Notes: generated by a model not told the origin, from the letters alone. A stretch of 64,000 bases of DNA from Caballeronia peredens (GCA_001544595.2 FCOH02000011.1:1-64000), one strand, 5' to 3'; positions 8,042 to 17,492 are shown, numbered from the stretch's first letter. Translations and numbers: made by a program.

Positions 8042-8860
8042 ATGGCATCACTGTTGGATCTGGAGTCGAGCCCGCGCCTGTGCATCGAAGACGTGCGCAT
8101 CACGGGACACGCGCAGCCCATCACGCTGCGCAGCTACCGTCCCGCGTCGGACGGCACGATCCTGCCCATCGTTCTGTACTTCCACGGCGGCGGTTTTATT
8201 CGCGGCGGACTCGACGACGCCGACATCGCCGCCGCGACGATCGCTCGTGACACGCCCGCGTGGGTCGTGTCCGTCGGCTATTCGCTCGCGCCCGAATTTC
8301 CGTTTCCGGCCGCGCCCGAAGACGGCTACCGCGCCGCCCAATGGGCCGTGGCGCATGCCCGCGGCCAACGTGCGGACCCGTTGCGCATCGGCATCGCGGG
8401 CCACGATGCGGGCGGCAATCTCGCGACCTGCGTGGCGGCCATCGCGCGCGATCGAGGCGATATTCGCATGTCCGCGCAAGCCCTGCTCGCGCCGCTGCTC
8501 GACCCGAGCATGACGCGCCTCGCCGACGAACGCAAAGTGCTGTGTCCCGATTTCGAGGCGTGCGAGTGCGCGCAGTGGTATCGGGCGTATTTGCCGAATC
8601 CGTCGCAGCGGCTGCATCCGTACGCCGCGCCGCTCGAATCGCGTCGTCTTCAGGGACTGCCGTCCGCGCTGATCGCGAGCGCCGAGCACGATCTCCTGCA
8701 TATCGAAGCGGAGAAATACGCGGGCGAGCTGATCGCGGCGGGCGTCTCGACGGAAGTCACGCGACATGGCAACGCGTCGCATCAGGCGCTCGCGGCGCAT
8801 CCCGACGCGCTCGCCGATGTCGTCACGTTCTTCAGAAAACGGCTGGCGCGCGCGAAGTAA
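8042..8860 (+). CDS. llpE: LlpE-like alpha/beta hydrolase with altered nucleophile elbow
   Basis: A 272-residue protein of the hormone-sensitive-lipase-like alpha/beta hydrolase group and first gene of the efflux operon. The oxyanion-hole motif HGGG is at 48-51, an Asp candidate of the triad at D217 (AEHDLL) and the His at H247 (NASHQAL). The nucleophile elbow, normally GDSAGG, reads GHDAGG at 120-125, so an aspartate (D122) stands where the catalytic serine should be. The gene is therefore either a non-esterase hydrolase, a binding protein or inactive. LlpE has been described as lipase-like in Burkholderia efflux loci. The downstream pump gene starts 67 bases later, suggesting co-transcription. 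Confidence 0.8.
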   Translation: MASLLDLESSPRLCIEDVRITGHAQPITLRSYRPASDGTILPIVLYFHGGGFIRGGLDDADIAAATIARDTPAWVVSVGYSLAPEFPFPAAPEDGYRAAQWAVAHARGQRADPLRIGIAGHDAGGNLATCVAAIARDRGDIRMSAQALLAPLLDPSMTRLADERKVLCPDFEACECAQWYRAYLPNPSQRLHPYAAPLESRRLQGLPSALIASAEHDLLHIEAEKYAGELIAAGVSTEVTRHGNASHQALAAHPDALADVVTFFRKRLARAK

Positions 8861-8927
8861 GCGCAAGAAACGGCACGCCAGCCACGCACCAGACAACAAC
8901 AATCTCAACGCAACCGGAGCCTTCACC

Positions 8928-10124
8928 ATGTTCTTCACTCGCAAACGCATCTACGCCGCGCTGGGCGCGACGGTGATCATCGTCGGCGCGGGCGGTTATA
9001 CCGCGTGGCGCGGTCACGGCGACGCAGCGCTGAATCAGGCCCAGGCCGCGGCGCACAGCCCGACCGCCACTGAAGTCGATGTGGCCAGCGTCGTCTCGAA
9101 GACCATCACCGACTGGCAAAGCTATTCGGGCCGGCTCGAAGCGGTCGATCACGTCGATATTCGCCCGCTCGTGCCGGGAACAATCGTCGCCGTGCATTTC
9201 AAGGACGGCCAGCTCGTGAAGAAGGGCGATCCGCTCTTCACGATCGACCCGCGCCCGTACGAAGCCGAAGTGGACCGCGCGCAGGCGCAGGTCGCGGCGG
9301 CGCAGGCGCGTAACGGCTACACGTCGACGGATGCGGCGCGCGCCGAGCGCTTGCTCGCGGACAACGCGATCGCCAAGCGCGACTACGACGAGAAGCAGAA
9401 CGCGGCGCGCGAGGCCGTTGCGAACCTGAAGGCCGCGCAGGCCGCGGTCGAAACCGCGAAGATCAACCTGGCTTATACGCATATCGTCGCGCCGGTGTCG
9501 GGACGCGTGTCGCGCGCGGAACTGACGGTGGGCAACATCGTGTCGACGGGTGCCAACGCACCCTTGCTGACGACGCTCGTTTCCGTATCGCCGATCTACG
9601 CATCGTTCGATGTCGATGAACAAACGTATCTGCGCTATCTCGGCCGCGACGCCGGCAGCAGCGTGCCCGTGTCGCTGGGCTTGGCGAACGAGGACGGCTA
9701 TTCGCGCGACGGCGTCGTCGACTCTGTGGATAACCGGCTCGATACGACCTCCGGCACGATCCGCGTGCGTGCGCGCTTCAACAATCCGGACGGCTCGCTC
9801 GTGCCGGGACTCTATGCGCGCGTGAAAGTGGGCGGCGGCACGCCGCATCCGGCCGTGCTCGTCGACGATGCCGCGGTCGGCACCGACCAGGACAAGAAGT
9901 ACGTGATGGTCGTCGACAAGGACAACCGCGTGCAGTACCGCGAAGTCACGCTCGGGCAGACGCATGAAGGCCTGCGCGTGATCTCGAAGGGGCTCGAGCC
10001 CGGCGAGCGCATCGTCGTGAACGGCTTGCAGCGTGTGCGTCCGAACGACGTGGTGAAAGCCAATAACGTCGCGATGGATAACAGCGGCAACGTGCCCGTC
10101 GTGAAGACGGCGTCCGCGCAGTGA
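8928..10124 (+). CDS. bpeE: RND efflux periplasmic adaptor (BpeE/CeoA-like)
   Basis: A 398-residue membrane-fusion protein linking the inner-membrane pump to the outer-membrane channel. It has an N-terminal membrane anchor (about residues 8-25) without a lipobox. Next come the lipoyl half motif VDIRPLVPGTIVAVHFKDGQ, an alpha-hairpin rich in Ala and Gln, the second lipoyl half VAPVSGRVSRAELTVGNIV, and the beta-barrel and membrane-proximal domains. The ATG at 8928 is chosen because it places the anchor at the N-terminus; an in-frame upstream ATG lies inside llpE. It is 28 bases from the next gene. Confidence 0.93.
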   Translation: MFFTRKRIYAALGATVIIVGAGGYTAWRGHGDAALNQAQAAAHSPTATEVDVASVVSKTITDWQSYSGRLEAVDHVDIRPLVPGTIVAVHFKDGQLVKKGDPLFTIDPRPYEAEVDRAQAQVAAAQARNGYTSTDAARAERLLADNAIAKRDYDEKQNAAREAVANLKAAQAAVETAKINLAYTHIVAPVSGRVSRAELTVGNIVSTGANAPLLTTLVSVSPIYASFDVDEQTYLRYLGRDAGSSVPVSLGLANEDGYSRDGVVDSVDNRLDTTSGTIRVRARFNNPDGSLVPGLYARVKVGGGTPHPAVLVDDAAVGTDQDKKYVMVVDKDNRVQYREVTLGQTHEGLRVISKGLEPGERIVVNGLQRVRPNDVVKANNVAMDNSGNVPVVKTASAQ

Positions 10125-10152
10125 GCATCACTGCACAGATACAGAACTCGTC

Positions 10153-13100
10153 ATGAACATATCCAAATTCTTCATCGACCGCCCGATCTTTGCGGGCGTG
10201 CTATCGGTGGTCGTGCTGCTGGCGGGCATCATCGCGATGTTCAAGCTGCCGATCTCCGAGTATCCGGAAGTCGTGCCCCCTTCGGTCGTGGTGCATGCGC
10301 AGTATCCCGGCGCGAACCCGAAGGTGATCGCGGAAACCGTGGCCTCGCCGCTCGAAGAGCAGATCAACGGCGTCGAGGACATGCTCTACATGCAGTCGCA
10401 AGCGAATAGCGACGGCAACCTCACGACCACCGTCACGTTCAAGCTCGGCACCGATCCTGACAAGAACACGCAGCTCGTGCAGAACCGCGTGAACCAGGCG
10501 CTGCCGCGCCTGCCGCAGGACGTGCAGCGCCTGGGCGTGACAACCATCAAGTCGTCGCCGACGTTGACCATGGTCGTCCACCTGAACTCGCCGAACGGCC
10601 GTTACGACATGACGTATCTGCGCAACTACGCGCTGATCAACGTGAAGGACCGGCTCGAGCGCATCGCAGGCGTGGGCGAGGTGCAGTTGTGGGGCTCGGG
10701 CGATTACTCGATGCGTGTGTGGCTCGATCCGCAAAAGGTCGCGCAGCGCGGCATGACGGCGACCGATGTCGTCAACGCGATTCGCGAGCAGAACGTGCAG
10801 GTCGCGGCCGGCGTGATCGGCGGTTCGCCGACGCTGCCGAACGTGCCGCTGCAACTGAACGTGAATGCGCGTGGTCGTCTCACGAACGAGTCGGAATTCC
10901 GCGACATCGTGCTGAAGACGTCGCCGGACGGTGCCGTGACGCATCTCTCCGATGTGGCGCGTGTGGAACTCGCCGCGTCGGAATACGGCTTGCGCTCGTT
11001 GCTCGACAACAAGTCGGCGGTGGCGATCGCAATCAATCAGCAGCCGGGCGCGAACTCGCTGCAGATCTCCGACGAAGTCCGCAAGACGATGAAGGAACTG
11101 AAGGCGGACATGCCGGCTGGTCTGGAATACCAGATCGTCTATGACCCGACGCAGTTCGTGCGCTCCAGCATCGAAGCCGTGATTCACACGCTCGCCGAAG
11201 CGATCGCGCTGGTCGTGCTCGTGGTGATCGTGTTCTTGCAGACGTGGCGCGCGTCGATCATTCCGCTGCTCGCGGTGCCGGTGTCGATCGTCGGTACGTT
11301 CTCGCTGCTGCTCGCATTCGGCTTCTCGATCAACGCGCTGTCGCTGTTCGGGATGGTGCTCGCGATCGGTATCGTCGTCGATGACGCGATCGTGGTTGTC
11401 GAGAACGTGGAGCGGAACATCGAAGCAGGGTTATCGGCACGAGAAGCCACCTATCAGGCGATGCGCGAGGTGAGCGGGCCGATCATCGCGATTGCGCTGA
11501 CGCTCGTCGCCGTGTTCGTGCCGCTCGCGTTCATGTCGGGTCTGACGGGCCAGTTCTACAAGCAGTTCGCGATGACCATCGCGATCTCGACGGTGATCTC
11601 CGCGTTCAACTCGCTCACGCTGTCGCCCGCGCTCGCAGCACTCTTGCTGAAGGGTCACGACGAGCCGAAGGACTGGCTCACGCGCGGCATGGATCGTGTG
11701 TTCGGCGGTTTCTTCCGCGGCTTCAACAAGGTCTTTCATCGCGGTTCGGATGCGTATGGCAAGGGCGTGAAGAACGTTATCAATCGCAAGGCATTGATGA
11801 TGGCGGTCTACGCCGTGCTGCTCGCGGGCGCCGTGCTGATGGGCAAGGTCGTGCCGGGCGGTTTCGTGCCCGCGCAGGACAAGGAGTATCTGATCAGCTT
11901 CGCGCAACTGCCGAACGGCGCATCGCTCGATCGCACGGAAGGCGTGATCCGTCAGATGTCGGATATCGCATTGAAGCAGCCGGGCGTGGAAAGCGCGGTG
12001 GAATTCCCGGGCTTGTCGGTGAACGGCTTCACCAACTCGTCGAGCGCGGGCATCGTGTTCGTGACGCTCAAGCCGTTCAAGGAGCGCGTGCATGACAAGG
12101 CGCTGTCGGCGAATGCCATTGCCGGTGCGCTGAATCAGAAGTATGCGGGCATCAAGGGTTCGTTCATCGCCGTGTTTCCGCCGCCGCCGGTGCTCGGCCT
12201 CGGCACGCTCGGCGGCTTCAAGATGCAGTTGGAAGACCGCGGCGCGCTCGGCTATGCGGCGCTCGCCGACGCGACGCAGGCATTCATCAAGCGCGCATCG
12301 CAGACGCCCGAACTGGGACCGACGTTCTCGAGCTATCAGATCAACGTGCCGCAACTGAACGTCGATCTGGACCGCACGAAGGCGAAGCAACTGGGCGTCT
12401 CGGTAACCGACGTGTTCGACACGATGCAGGTCTATCTCGGCTCGCTGTACGTGAACGACTTCAATCGCTTCGGACGCGTGTATCAGGTGCGCGTGCAGGC
12501 GGATGCGCCGTTCCGGGCGAATCCGGAAGACATCGGCTTGCTGAAGACACGCAACGCGAATGGCGACATGGTGCCGTTGTCGTCGCTGGTCAAGGTGACG
12601 CCAACTTATGGTCCCGAGATGGTGGTTCGCTACAACGGCTACACGGCGGCGGACATCAACGGTGGTCCGGCTCCAGGCTATTCGTCAGGCCAGGCGCAGG
12701 CGGCGGCGGAACGCATCGCGGCGGAAGTGCTGCCGCGCGGGATCAAGTTCGAATGGACCGATCTCACGTACCAGCAGATTCTCGCGGGCAACGCGGCGCT
12801 GTGGGTGTTCCCGATCAGCGTGCTGCTGGTGTTCCTCGTGCTTGCTGCTCTGTATGAAAGCCTGACGCTGCCGCTCGCCGTGATCCTTATCGTGCCGATG
12901 AGCATTCTGTCGGCGCTGCTCGGTGTATGGCTCACCGATGGCGACAACAACATCTTCACGCAGATCGGTCTGATGGTGTTGGTGGGCTTGTCGGCGAAGA
13001 ACGCGATTCTGATCGTCGAGTTTGCACGCGAGCTGGAGATGCAGGGTCGTTCGATCGTGCAGGCCGCGATCGAAGCCAGCCGCCTGCGTCTGCGTCCGAT

Positions 13101-13353
13101 CCTGATGACGTCCATCGCATTCATCATGGGTGTGGTGCCGCTCGTGCTGTCGTCGGGCGCGGGCTCGGAAATGCGGCACGCCATGGGCGTCGCGGTGTTC
13201 TTCGGCATGCTGGGCGTGACGCTCTTCGGTTTGATGCTGACGCCGGTGTTCTACGTGATCCTGCGCAAGCTCTCGCGCACGGAACACGTGACGGACAAGC
13301 ACGGCTCGCATCCGCAAATGCGCGGTATCGGCGCCCCCTACGAGGCGCAATGA
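10153..13353 (+). CDS. bpeF: RND multidrug efflux transporter (BpeF/CeoB-like, HAE1 family)
   Basis: A 1066-residue inner-membrane proton/drug antiporter of the HAE1 group. Twelve membrane segments are arranged around two large periplasmic loops. The start FFIDRPIFAGVLSVVVLLAG is typical. The proton-relay aspartates are in TM4 (GIVVDDAIVVVENVER, near residue 406), and the second half repeats the pattern (GLSAKNAILIVEF, with the relay Lys). Length is as expected. In B. pseudomallei the orthologous pump exports chloramphenicol, trimethoprim and fluoroquinolones; the substrate range here is inferred. The stop overlaps the first possible start of oprC. Confidence 0.95.
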   Translation: MNISKFFIDRPIFAGVLSVVVLLAGIIAMFKLPISEYPEVVPPSVVVHAQYPGANPKVIAETVASPLEEQINGVEDMLYMQSQANSDGNLTTTVTFKLGTDPDKNTQLVQNRVNQALPRLPQDVQRLGVTTIKSSPTLTMVVHLNSPNGRYDMTYLRNYALINVKDRLERIAGVGEVQLWGSGDYSMRVWLDPQKVAQRGMTATDVVNAIREQNVQVAAGVIGGSPTLPNVPLQLNVNARGRLTNESEFRDIVLKTSPDGAVTHLSDVARVELAASEYGLRSLLDNKSAVAIAINQQPGANSLQISDEVRKTMKELKADMPAGLEYQIVYDPTQFVRSSIEAVIHTLAEAIALVVLVVIVFLQTWRASIIPLLAVPVSIVGTFSLLLAFGFSINALSLFGMVLAIGIVVDDAIVVVENVERNIEAGLSAREATYQAMREVSGPIIAIALTLVAVFVPLAFMSGLTGQFYKQFAMTIAISTVISAFNSLTLSPALAALLLKGHDEPKDWLTRGMDRVFGGFFRGFNKVFHRGSDAYGKGVKNVINRKALMMAVYAVLLAGAVLMGKVVPGGFVPAQDKEYLISFAQLPNGASLDRTEGVIRQMSDIALKQPGVESAVEFPGLSVNGFTNSSSAGIVFVTLKPFKERVHDKALSANAIAGALNQKYAGIKGSFIAVFPPPPVLGLGTLGGFKMQLEDRGALGYAALADATQAFIKRASQTPELGPTFSSYQINVPQLNVDLDRTKAKQLGVSVTDVFDTMQVYLGSLYVNDFNRFGRVYQVRVQADAPFRANPEDIGLLKTRNANGDMVPLSSLVKVTPTYGPEMVVRYNGYTAADINGGPAPGYSSGQAQAAAERIAAEVLPRGIKFEWTDLTYQQILAGNAALWVFPISVLLVFLVLAALYESLTLPLAVILIVPMSILSALLGVWLTDGDNNIFTQIGLMVLVGLSAKNAILIVEFARELEMQGRSIVQAAIEASRLRLRPILMTSIAFIMGVVPLVLSSGAGSEMRHAMGVAVFFGMLGVTLFGLMLTPVFYVILRKLSRTEHVTDKHGSHPQMRGIGAPYEAQ

Positions 13354-14873
13354 GGTCGATGATGAACAAGTTGCAAGTAAAACGATGGCTGGGCGTTCCC
13401 GCGTTGATGGCGGCGCTGATGGTGGTCGCCGGCTGCTCGCTCGCGCCCACGTACGAGAAGCCCGACGTCAACGCGCCGGCCGCCTTCAAGGAAACGCCGC
13501 AGAAGACGCTCGACGCATCCGAGGCGGGCACGTGGAAGACCGCGCAGCCCTCGGAAGAAATGCTGCGCGGCGAATGGTGGAGCATCTTCGGCGACGCCAC
13601 GCTCAACGATCTGGAAAAGCAGGCGCAGGACGCGAACCAGAACCTGAAGGCGGCGGCATCGCGCGTGAAGGAAGCGCGGGCGATCAACCAGACGGCGCGC
13701 GCGGGACTCTTCCCGACACTGGATGCGGGCTTCGGCCCGACGCGCGAGAAGTTCTCGCCCGCGTCGCAGTTCTTGCCCGCCGACGGCAACGTGCCCGCGC
13801 AAACGCTGTGGCGTGCGCAGGCGAGCGCCTCCTATGAAGTGGATCTGTTCGGCCGCGTGTCGAACTCGGTGCAGGCCGCGAACGCCGACACGCAACAGAG
13901 CGAGGCGTTGTTCCGCTCCGTGCAGCTCGCGTTGCAGGCGGACGTCGCGCAGAACTACTTCAATCTGCGCGAGCTGGATGCCGAAACCGATGTCTTCACG
14001 CGCACGGTGCAGTTGCGCGAGGAAGCGCTGAAGCTCGTGCAGAAACGCTTCACCGAAGGCGACATCAGCGAACTGGACGTGGCGCGCGCGAAGTCTGAAC
14101 TCGCGACGGCGCGCTCGGACGCGATGACCGTGCAGCGCCTGCGCGCCGCGTCGGAGCATAGCCTCGCGGTGCTGCTCGGCAAGTCGCCCGCGGAGTTCAC
14201 GATGGCCGCCAACCCGCTCAAGCCGGTGACGGTGCGCGTGCCGCCGGGCCTGCCTTCGTCGCTGCTGGAACGTCGCCCGGACATCGCGGCGGCGGAACGT
14301 TCGATGGCCGCGGCCAACGCGCGCATCGGCGTGGCTAAGGCGGCGTTCTTCCCGTCGCTGACGCTGACGGGTTCGGGCGGCTTCGAGTCGGCCACGCTCG
14401 GCGATCTCTTCAAGTGGTCGAGCCGCACGTTCCTGCTTGGACCGTTCGCGGGCACGGCGCTCAACATCCCGATCTTTGACGGCGGCCGGCGCAAGGGCAA
14501 TCTGGCGAATGCGCGCGCGGTGTATGAAGAGGATGTCGCGAACTATCGCCAGCAGGTGCTCGTCGCGTTCCGTGAAGTGGAGGACAACCTCTCCGATCTG
14601 CGCATCCTCGAAGACCAGACCGCGACGCAGGACGATGCGGTGAAGGCGTCGGTGCGCGCCGCGCAGCTCTCGCGCACGCAGTACACGGAAGGCGCGGTGA
14701 ATTACCTAGACGTGATCGATGCGGAGCGCACGGTGTTGCAGACGCAGCGTGCATCGGTGCAATTGCAGGGCACGCAGGCGGTATCGACGGTGAACCTGAT
14801 CCGCGCATTGGGCGGCGGCTGGGGCGATGCGCACCCGACGCCCGTACCTGAACCGAGTCTCGCGCAAAAATGA
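13350..14873 (+). CDS. oprC: outer-membrane efflux channel lipoprotein (OprC/OpcM-like)
   Basis: An outer-membrane factor of the NodT/OprM family, 507 residues from the overlapping ATGA start or 503 from the ATG at 13362. Its signal peptide (RWLGVPALMAALMVVAGC) ends in a lipobox VAGC, so the mature protein is a lipoprotein. Two structural repeats of the TolC fold follow, with recognisable LDVARAKSELA and ERRPDIAAAERSM segments in the usual positions. Four closely spaced in-frame ATGs (13350, 13359, 13362 and later) leave the exact start open. It completes the tripartite pump and is followed by a strong terminator. Confidence 0.93.
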   Translation: MRSMMNKLQVKRWLGVPALMAALMVVAGCSLAPTYEKPDVNAPAAFKETPQKTLDASEAGTWKTAQPSEEMLRGEWWSIFGDATLNDLEKQAQDANQNLKAAASRVKEARAINQTARAGLFPTLDAGFGPTREKFSPASQFLPADGNVPAQTLWRAQASASYEVDLFGRVSNSVQAANADTQQSEALFRSVQLALQADVAQNYFNLRELDAETDVFTRTVQLREEALKLVQKRFTEGDISELDVARAKSELATARSDAMTVQRLRAASEHSLAVLLGKSPAEFTMAANPLKPVTVRVPPGLPSSLLERRPDIAAAERSMAAANARIGVAKAAFFPSLTLTGSGGFESATLGDLFKWSSRTFLLGPFAGTALNIPIFDGGRRKGNLANARAVYEEDVANYRQQVLVAFREVEDNLSDLRILEDQTATQDDAVKASVRAAQLSRTQYTEGAVNYLDVIDAERTVLQTQRASVQLQGTQAVSTVNLIRALGGGWGDAHPTPVPEPSLAQK

Positions 14874-14889
14874 CGTGATGCGTGACGTG

Positions 14890-14924
14890 AAAATGGCCCT
14901 GTTTTACGCAGGGCCATTTTCTTT
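14890..14924 (+). terminator. terminator of the efflux operon
   Basis: The 12-bp perfect stem AAAATGGCCCTG (14890-14901) / CAGGGCCATTTT (14909-14920) has a 7-base loop and a T-rich tail, 16 bases after the oprC stop. Confidence 0.9.
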
Positions 14925-15024
14925 AAGCGCTCGTGCTAAAAAAACGCTTGGCAGATGAAGCGGATTGTTCGTCTCAAGGAACATATGTCTTCACCTGCGG
15001 AGCGTTTATCCGCGAGGCTCATTT

Positions 15025-15044
15025 CCATAGAATTCTGTCTATGG
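15025..15044. repeat. inverted repeat just upstream of the small membrane gene
   Basis: The perfect repeat CCATAGA (15025-15031) / TCTATGG (15038-15044), 6-base spacer, ends 12 bases before the ATG at 15057 and adjoins the ribosome binding site GGGAG. It could be an operator over the start site or an RNA hairpin controlling ribosome access. Confidence 0.4.
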
Positions 15045-15056
15045 GAATGGGAGCCG

Positions 15057-15284
15057 ATGATGAAAGACTTGATAGCAAAACAACTGTATCAGCCGGCGGT
15101 GGTCTTGCCACTGCTACTGTTGACGCGCCTGATGGTCACGCTCGACTTCAATCTCGCGCAGGTGATGTTCGTGATGATGCTGAAGGGCTCGCAGCACGTA
15201 TGGAATTTCGCGCTGCGTCATACCGTGGCGCGTCAGCGCAGTCATGCAGCGGCGAAGCATCTGCCCTGTAATAACTGCTGCTGA
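15057..15284 (+). CDS. small membrane protein with cysteine-rich tail
   Basis: A 75-residue protein with a long hydrophobic stretch (PAVVLPLLLLTRLMVTLDF and LAQVMFVMML), so one or two membrane segments, a basic middle part (RHTVARQRSH) and a C-terminus ending PCNNCC. The ribosome binding site GGGAG precedes a double ATG (15057 and 15060). I do not recognise a named family. The CNNCC end could bind metal or be lipid-modified, but this is speculation. Confidence 0.65.
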   Translation: MMKDLIAKQLYQPAVVLPLLLLTRLMVTLDFNLAQVMFVMMLKGSQHVWNFALRHTVARQRSHAAAKHLPCNNCC

Positions 15285-15304
15285 AGCGCGCGCGAAAACC
15301 GGCC

Positions 15305-16201
15305 TCAATAAACCTCGGGTACGTACATCTCATCCGGCACCGGCTGCCGCAAATAATCAGGATTGAACACGCGATCGGGCAGCGTAATCGGCTGATGCTC
15401 GACCTCGTGATAGGGCACCTGACTCAACAAGTGATGAATGCAGTTCAGGCGTGCACGCTTCTTGTCGACGGCCTGCACCACCCACCACGGCGCTTCCGGA
15501 ATGTGCGTGCGCTGGAGCATGACTTCCTTGGCCGCCGTATAAGCCTCCCAGCGGCGGCGGCTTTCAAGATCCATCGGACTCAGTTTCCACTGCTTGAGCG
15601 GATCTTCGATGCGCGCCTCGAAGCGCACTTCCTGTTCGTCGTCGGTGATCGAGAACCAGTATTTGACGATCTGGACGCCGCTGCGCGCCAGCATCTTCTC
15701 GAACTCGGGGCACGAGCGGAAGAATTCTTCATACTCTTCATCGGTGCAGAAATGCATGACCCGCTCGACGCCCGCGCGGTTGTACCAGCTCCGATCGAAT
15801 AGCACGATCTCGCCGGCGGCGGGCAGGTGCGATACATAACGCTGAAAGTACCACTGCGTGCGTTCGCGATTGTTCGGCGCGGGCAGGGCGGCCACGCGGC
15901 ACACGCGCGGATTGAGCCGCTGCGTGATGCGCTTGATTGCGCCGCCTTTGCCTGCGGCATCGCGTCCTTCGAAAATCACGACGAGCCGGTGTCCCGTATG
16001 CACGACCCAATCCTGCAGCTTCACGAGTTCGCCCTGCAGGCGAAACAACTCGCGGAAATAGGTCTTGCGCAACTGGCGCTCTTCTTCCGAGAAAGTCGAA
16101 TCGCCGTCCAGAAAACGATCGTCGACCTCCATTTCGAACTCTTCGTCGTAGCTGTCGATGATGTCGGCATGGAAACGGCGCTGCTTGTCCGTCTTGTTCA
16201 T
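15305..16201 (-). CDS. ppk2: polyphosphate kinase 2
   Basis: A 298-residue class I PPK2 that transfers phosphate between polyphosphate and nucleoside diphosphates in the cytoplasm. The Walker A motif GRDAAGKG is at 79-86, Walker B in VLFDRSWYNRAGVE (about 133-146), with the lid arginines following; length is typical of the one-domain form. The convergent small membrane gene ends only 20 bases away, with no clear terminator between them. Two adjacent inverted repeats upstream (16284-16313) may control it. Confidence 0.93.
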   Translation of the reverse strand: MNKTDKQRRFHADIIDSYDEEFEMEVDDRFLDGDSTFSEEERQLRKTYFRELFRLQGELVKLQDWVVHTGHRLVVIFEGRDAAGKGGAIKRITQRLNPRVCRVAALPAPNNRERTQWYFQRYVSHLPAAGEIVLFDRSWYNRAGVERVMHFCTDEEYEEFFRSCPEFEKMLARSGVQIVKYWFSITDDEQEVRFEARIEDPLKQWKLSPMDLESRRRWEAYTAAKEVMLQRTHIPEAPWWVVQAVDKKRARLNCIHHLLSQVPYHEVEHQPITLPDRVFNPDYLRQPVPDEMYVPEVY

Positions 16202-16283
16202 GAAGGGCTCCGTGGGCGTTCTTGGGCTGCCGCCGTCGTGTGACGGGTCGCGGCGCGGGTCGGCCGATTGTGACGTTATTCGG

Positions 16284-16313
16284 TGTCAGTCGTATGACAA
16301 TGATGTTTCATTG
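16284..16313. promoter_or_regulatory. two adjacent dyads in the ppk2 / reductase divergent spacer
   Basis: TGTCA-N6-TGACA (16284-16299) is immediately followed, sharing bases, by the perfect repeat CAATGA-TGTT-TCATTG (16298-16313). They lie 83-112 bases upstream of ppk2 and 124-153 upstream of the reductase gene. This is consistent with a regulator dimer site plus a second one; the regulator is unknown. Confidence 0.45.
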
Positions 16314-16436
16314 TAGAAGCGCCGCGCGCCGTCATGCGGGGGCTGCGCGTTATGACGCATGGGCGCGCGCCGTTAGAATGTTCCGTCACTTCAATGGCAT
16401 GCCGATGGCATTTTCCAATTCTTAAGCGAGAACACG

Positions 16437-17378
16437 ATGACAGACACCCCACGCGCCCTTCAAAGTTTCGACGAAGCCCGCACGGCACGCCTCGTGCCTT
16501 ATGACCGTCTCGTGGACACGCTCGCCGCAACCATGCTCGATTACGCGGCGGGGCGCATCGTGAGCCCGGAGCGCATGGTGGTGCCCATCGAAGGCGGCGT
16601 GATGCTGTCGATGCCCGCGAGCGCCGCGGATCTCGCCATGCACAAGCTCGTCAACGTATGCGCGGGCAATGGCGCGCTCGGTCTGCCGACGATTCACGGC
16701 CAGGTCACCGCTTTCGATGCCGTCACCGGCGTGCCGCAATTCATGCTCGATGGTCCGACCGTGACGGGCCGTCGCACGGCCGCCGTGTCGATGCTCGCGA
16801 TCCGCGCGCTGCATGGCGGTGCGCCGCGCGACGTGCTCGTCATCGGCACGGGCAGGCAGGCCGCATATCACGTCGAGGCGCTCGCGTCGGTCTATCCGGA
16901 CGCGCGCATCCGCGTACAGGGTTCGCGTCCCGGACGCGCGCGCGAATTCGTCGCGGCGCATGCGTCGGTGTCCGACAATCTCGCTGCGCTCGACGAGTCC
17001 GCGATTCCTGAGTCGATCGATGTCGTCATCGCCGCGACCACCAGCAAAACGCCCGTGTATGTTTTGCCGGCACGAGCGGGCCGCCTCGTGATCGGCGTGG
17101 GCGCTTTTACCGCGGACGCGGCCGAAATCGCCGCCGAGACGATCCAAGCGAGCGATCTCTATGTCGACGATCTCGCCGGCGCACGCCACGAAGCGGGCGA
17201 TTTCATCCTGGCGGGTACCGACTGGGCCGTGGTGCATCCGCTCGCCGAGGCGCTCGCCACGTCGGGCAAGCATATCGATGCCGCGCGGCCTGTGATGTTC
17301 AAATCGGTCGGCTGCGCAGCGTGGGATCTTGCGGCGTGCCGCGTGGCGCGCGCGATTTTGTCGGAAGAAAAGGCCTGA
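16437..17378 (+). CDS. ornithine cyclodeaminase / pyrroline-2-carboxylate reductase family protein
   Basis: A 313-residue NAD(P)-dependent enzyme of the ornithine cyclodeaminase/mu-crystallin family. The Rossmann motif VLVIGTGRQAAYH is at about 130-142, and the substrate-binding region includes MHKLVNVCAGN and GLPTIHGQV. The short DGPTVTGRRTAAVSMLAIRAL segment resembles bifunctional delta1-pyrroline-2-carboxylate / delta1-piperideine-2-carboxylate reductases involved in hydroxyproline or D-lysine breakdown more than true ornithine cyclodeaminases. No neighbouring catabolic genes confirm this. Confidence 0.8.
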   Translation: MTDTPRALQSFDEARTARLVPYDRLVDTLAATMLDYAAGRIVSPERMVVPIEGGVMLSMPASAADLAMHKLVNVCAGNGALGLPTIHGQVTAFDAVTGVPQFMLDGPTVTGRRTAAVSMLAIRALHGGAPRDVLVIGTGRQAAYHVEALASVYPDARIRVQGSRPGRAREFVAAHASVSDNLAALDESAIPESIDVVIAATTSKTPVYVLPARAGRLVIGVGAFTADAAEIAAETIQASDLYVDDLAGARHEAGDFILAGTDWAVVHPLAEALATSGKHIDAARPVMFKSVGCAAWDLAACRVARAILSEEKA

Positions 17379-17492
17379 TCGCGGGAAACTGGCGCATGCT
17401 CGCGTGACGGTTGGAACGGTATTTGCTGCCTGTTTATCTATTGACGATTGGCGTGACTCGGCGCCAAAGCAATTCAGCCAGCGAACCAACCC

